This document shows positions 62,332 to 64,000 of a stretch of DNA of 64,000 bases, one piece after another. The notes below the pieces were generated by a model that worked only from the letters and a program-made list of their open reading frames with translations, was not told the DNA's origin and ran no database searches. The first letter of the stretch is position 1; each line of letters starts with the position of its first letter. This DNA is from Amoebidium appalachense (Eukaryota; Ichthyosporea): contig CAVNZM010000009.1 of NCBI GenBank assembly GCA_963693365.1, forward strand, positions 9,052,001 to 9,116,000. The letters run 5' to 3'. Both the position numbers and the translations under genes were made by a program.

Positions 62332-62499
62332 ATATCGATTCTACAGCAACAGTTACTTACACGTGCACCCGTGCCGGTCGTGTCCACACCAGCTGTCCAC
62401 ACCGTGAGAGAGTTCATCGCAGCAAGACCTTCTCAAATTCGCACGCCAAGTACAGCTCGAGCTTCAGAAACACTCCCCCAACAAGGCTCTTATGCATAG
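62332..62499 (+). CDS. Candidate terminal exon of an unrecognised gene
   Basis: After a good acceptor (ACCTCCACAG) an open frame of 55 codons runs to TAG, with sequence such as LQQQLLTRAPVPVVSTPAVH and FIAARPSQIRTPSTARAS. Composition is protein-like but of low complexity. No upstream exon was identified and no family is recognised. Confidence 0.25.
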   Translation: MSILQQQLLTRAPVPVVSTPAVHTVREFIAARPSQIRTPSTARASETLPQQGSYA

Positions 62500-62690
62500 T
62501 CATCCAGCGATTTTGCTCGTGTGACATGGCCACCAATCTTTAAATTTCTCTTAAAGTGTGGGCAGCCCCCCCCCCCCCCCCCCCCCCCCCCTCCTTTCCC
62601 CCCCCCCCCCCCCCACCTCCCTGGCACGTGCCTTCCCTGGTGTCTGCTCAGGTTCTATGTCTTGAGTATGGCTTAATAAAGTTTGCCAAT

Positions 62691-63200
62691 GGGCACCTTT
62701 GTGTCTTCTTACCTGCCGACACCTCGTGTGTTCCTCCAGGTACGTTAGTGCTCGCGTTTCCGGGCACACTTTGTAAACAAAGTGTGGGTCCGCGTCCTAT
62801 CCCCCGGACACTTTTTGTGTCTGAGTATCTTTCGGGCACCCATGTGTCTTTTTACCTGCCGACACCTCGTGTATTCCTCCGGGCACGTCACTTTGTTTAC
62901 AAAGTGTGGGTCCGCGCCCTATCCCCCGGACACTTCTTGTGTCTGAGTATCTTTTGGGCACCTATGTGTCTTTTTACCTGCCGGCACCTCCTGTGTTCCT
63001 CCGGGCACGTTAGTGCTCGCGTTTCCGGGCACACTTTGTTTACAAAGTGTGGGTCCGCGCCCTATCCCCCGGACACTTTTTGTGTCTGAGTATCTTTTGG
63101 GCACCTATGTGTCTTTTTACCTGCCGGCACCTCGTGTGTTCCTCCGGACACATTAGTAGTGCTCGAGATTCCGGTCACGCTTAAGATGTGTGATTCGGCC
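62691..63200 (+). repeat. Tandem repeat, unit about 143 bp, about 3.5 copies
   Basis: Units begin GGGCACC at 62691, 62834, 62956 and 63099. The second unit lacks about 22 bases. Each has TTACCTGCCG(A/G)CACCTC, CTTTGTNNACAAAG and TATCCCCCGGACACTT. The fourth unit diverges after its first third. Confidence 0.92.
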
Positions 63201-63420
63201 GTGATTCCCCGAACACTCTCTGTAATCGAGTAACTCTGACCGTAAATACTTTCAAATGGACGAATACTCAAACCGGTAAATTTTTCAAATAATGATTGGT
63301 ACTGCCTGTGACTCCAAGGATGACCTATAGAACTTGTTTTACAGCAGATACCTTTGAAGATCACCCAATGATTCAGAAGGAATCATTGAGAACAGCCAAA
63401 AATAACAAAATGATATGAAC

Positions 63421-63711
63421 TCAGCAATCATGATCCATTGCAGAACATAACAGTACGTCGGACACCCCGGGTCTCAGGTTGCTCAAGTAGTCGGAACATT
63501 TTTCGTTTAAAATTCCGATACCGTACCCGGCCTCGGCAATGCGTAAAGTTCCGAAATCTGCCTCTTCCTTTTTGACAAGTTCACCCGTCATATCAAAACG
63601 CGTAAGGTCCGTCCCTTTGGCTGACCCACACACCATTTTAGGTTCCCTTCTCGGTTTATTGATTGCCCGGAGTGCAAGAACTTCAAGGCTGAACCAGGTG
63701 GATTCGGATTT
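63421..63711 (-). CDS. Candidate terminal exon of an unrecognised gene
   Basis: After a possible acceptor TTATGACAG an open frame of 96 codons runs to TGA at 63421-63423. It has normal composition (STWFSLEVLALRAINKPRRE, then TRFDMTGELVKKEEADFGT and EAGYGIGILNEKCSDYL). A donor-like CCCGG/gtgtcc lies inside it, so it could also be an internal exon. No family is recognised. The gene would begin beyond the window or further upstream. Confidence 0.35.
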   Translation of the reverse strand, partial: KSESTWFSLEVLALRAINKPRREPKMVCGSAKGTDLTRFDMTGELVKKEEADFGTLRIAEAGYGIGILNEKCSDYLSNLRPGVSDVLLCSAMDHDC

Positions 63712-63757
63712 CTGTCATAACCCGTTCAGCAAGATTACTAGGCAGGTTTGTACCGGG

Positions 63758-63759
<2 letters not shown>

Positions 63760-63788
<29 letters not shown>

Positions 63789-63798
63789 AGGGGGAGGT
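63760..63798. repeat. Poly(G) tract
   Basis: Interrupted G run. A second one lies at 63892-63912 near the end of the window. Confidence 0.85.
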
Positions 63799-64000
63799 AA
63801 TGAGGTTAGGCTAATTTGATGAGGTAAAAAAGGCAAGAAAATGAAGAACTTTATCAACTATGGAGTCGTTTTCGGGCTGATAGAAGGGGCCTGGGGGGGG
63901 GGGGGGGGGGGTTTGCGATCATGATACAATGTACGAGCCCCATCATGAAATACAAAAGCACACACCCACACGCACAAGTTGTGTGACTCAGAGGTGAGCA

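Larger units (their letters stand above)
58858..64000. other. Mostly unique DNA upstream of the RhoGAP gene
   Basis: Less repetitive than the rest of the window. Contains weak candidate exons, a (TA)n array, C-rich tracts (60797-60819, 61200-61262, 61371-61475) and the 62.7-63.2 kb tandem repeat. No multi-exon model could be joined with consistent phase. Confidence 0.55.

Overview
The window is nuclear DNA from a eukaryote. Every gene I could build is split into many short exons joined by GT-AG introns, and introns and intergenic DNA are packed with dinucleotide repeats, homopolymers of C/G and A/T, and small dispersed repeats. The genes are a mitochondrial-type ClpX, a RhoGAP protein, a secreted single-HKD phospholipase D-like protein, and a protein with three AP2/ERF-like domains. 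AP2/ERF-like domains beside RhoGAP and mitochondrial ClpX suggest a protist or alga, but nothing here fixes the lineage. I saw no rRNA, tRNA, CRISPR, viral or bacterial-style gene.

Layout. 1-1562: pyrimidine-rich repeats and the 3' flank of the first gene. 1563-2513 (-): AP2/ERF-like protein, 5' end uncertain. 2661-6249: repeat-rich intergenic DNA ending in a CCAAT-rich putative promoter. 6250-21891 (+): 17-exon CLPX, 818 codons. 21892-23709: intergenic. 23710-26933 (+): 5-exon secreted HKD protein, 194 codons. 26934-32888: intergenic, with a duplicated block and large CA, C/A and G tracts. 32889-39733 (-): 4-exon gene of unknown function, 341 codons. 39734-45840: intergenic, with a 32-bp minisatellite, long CT/CA tracts and several perfect palindromes. 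45841-58857 (-): 13-exon RhoGAP gene, 587 codons. 58858-64000: mostly unique DNA with weak candidate exons and a tandem repeat of about 143 bp.

The exon models were built by hand from reading frame, splice sites and phase. In the CLPX, HKD, RhoGAP and unknown genes every junction keeps phase and the summed length is a multiple of three. These genes do not form an operon or an evident pathway; they are neighbours with separate roles (mitochondrial protein unfolding, Rho signalling, secreted or ER phosphodiesterase, transcription).

The most interesting non-genic signals are: 3' splice sites set directly at the end of (CA)n microsatellites in at least 11 introns; a dispersed repeat family (R1) preceded by poly(G), with a nested hairpin near its end and one paired base change between copies; a second related family (R2); an intragenic duplication that copied an intron end plus the start of a RhoGAP exon; and composite C-then-A tracts that recur in one relative orientation.
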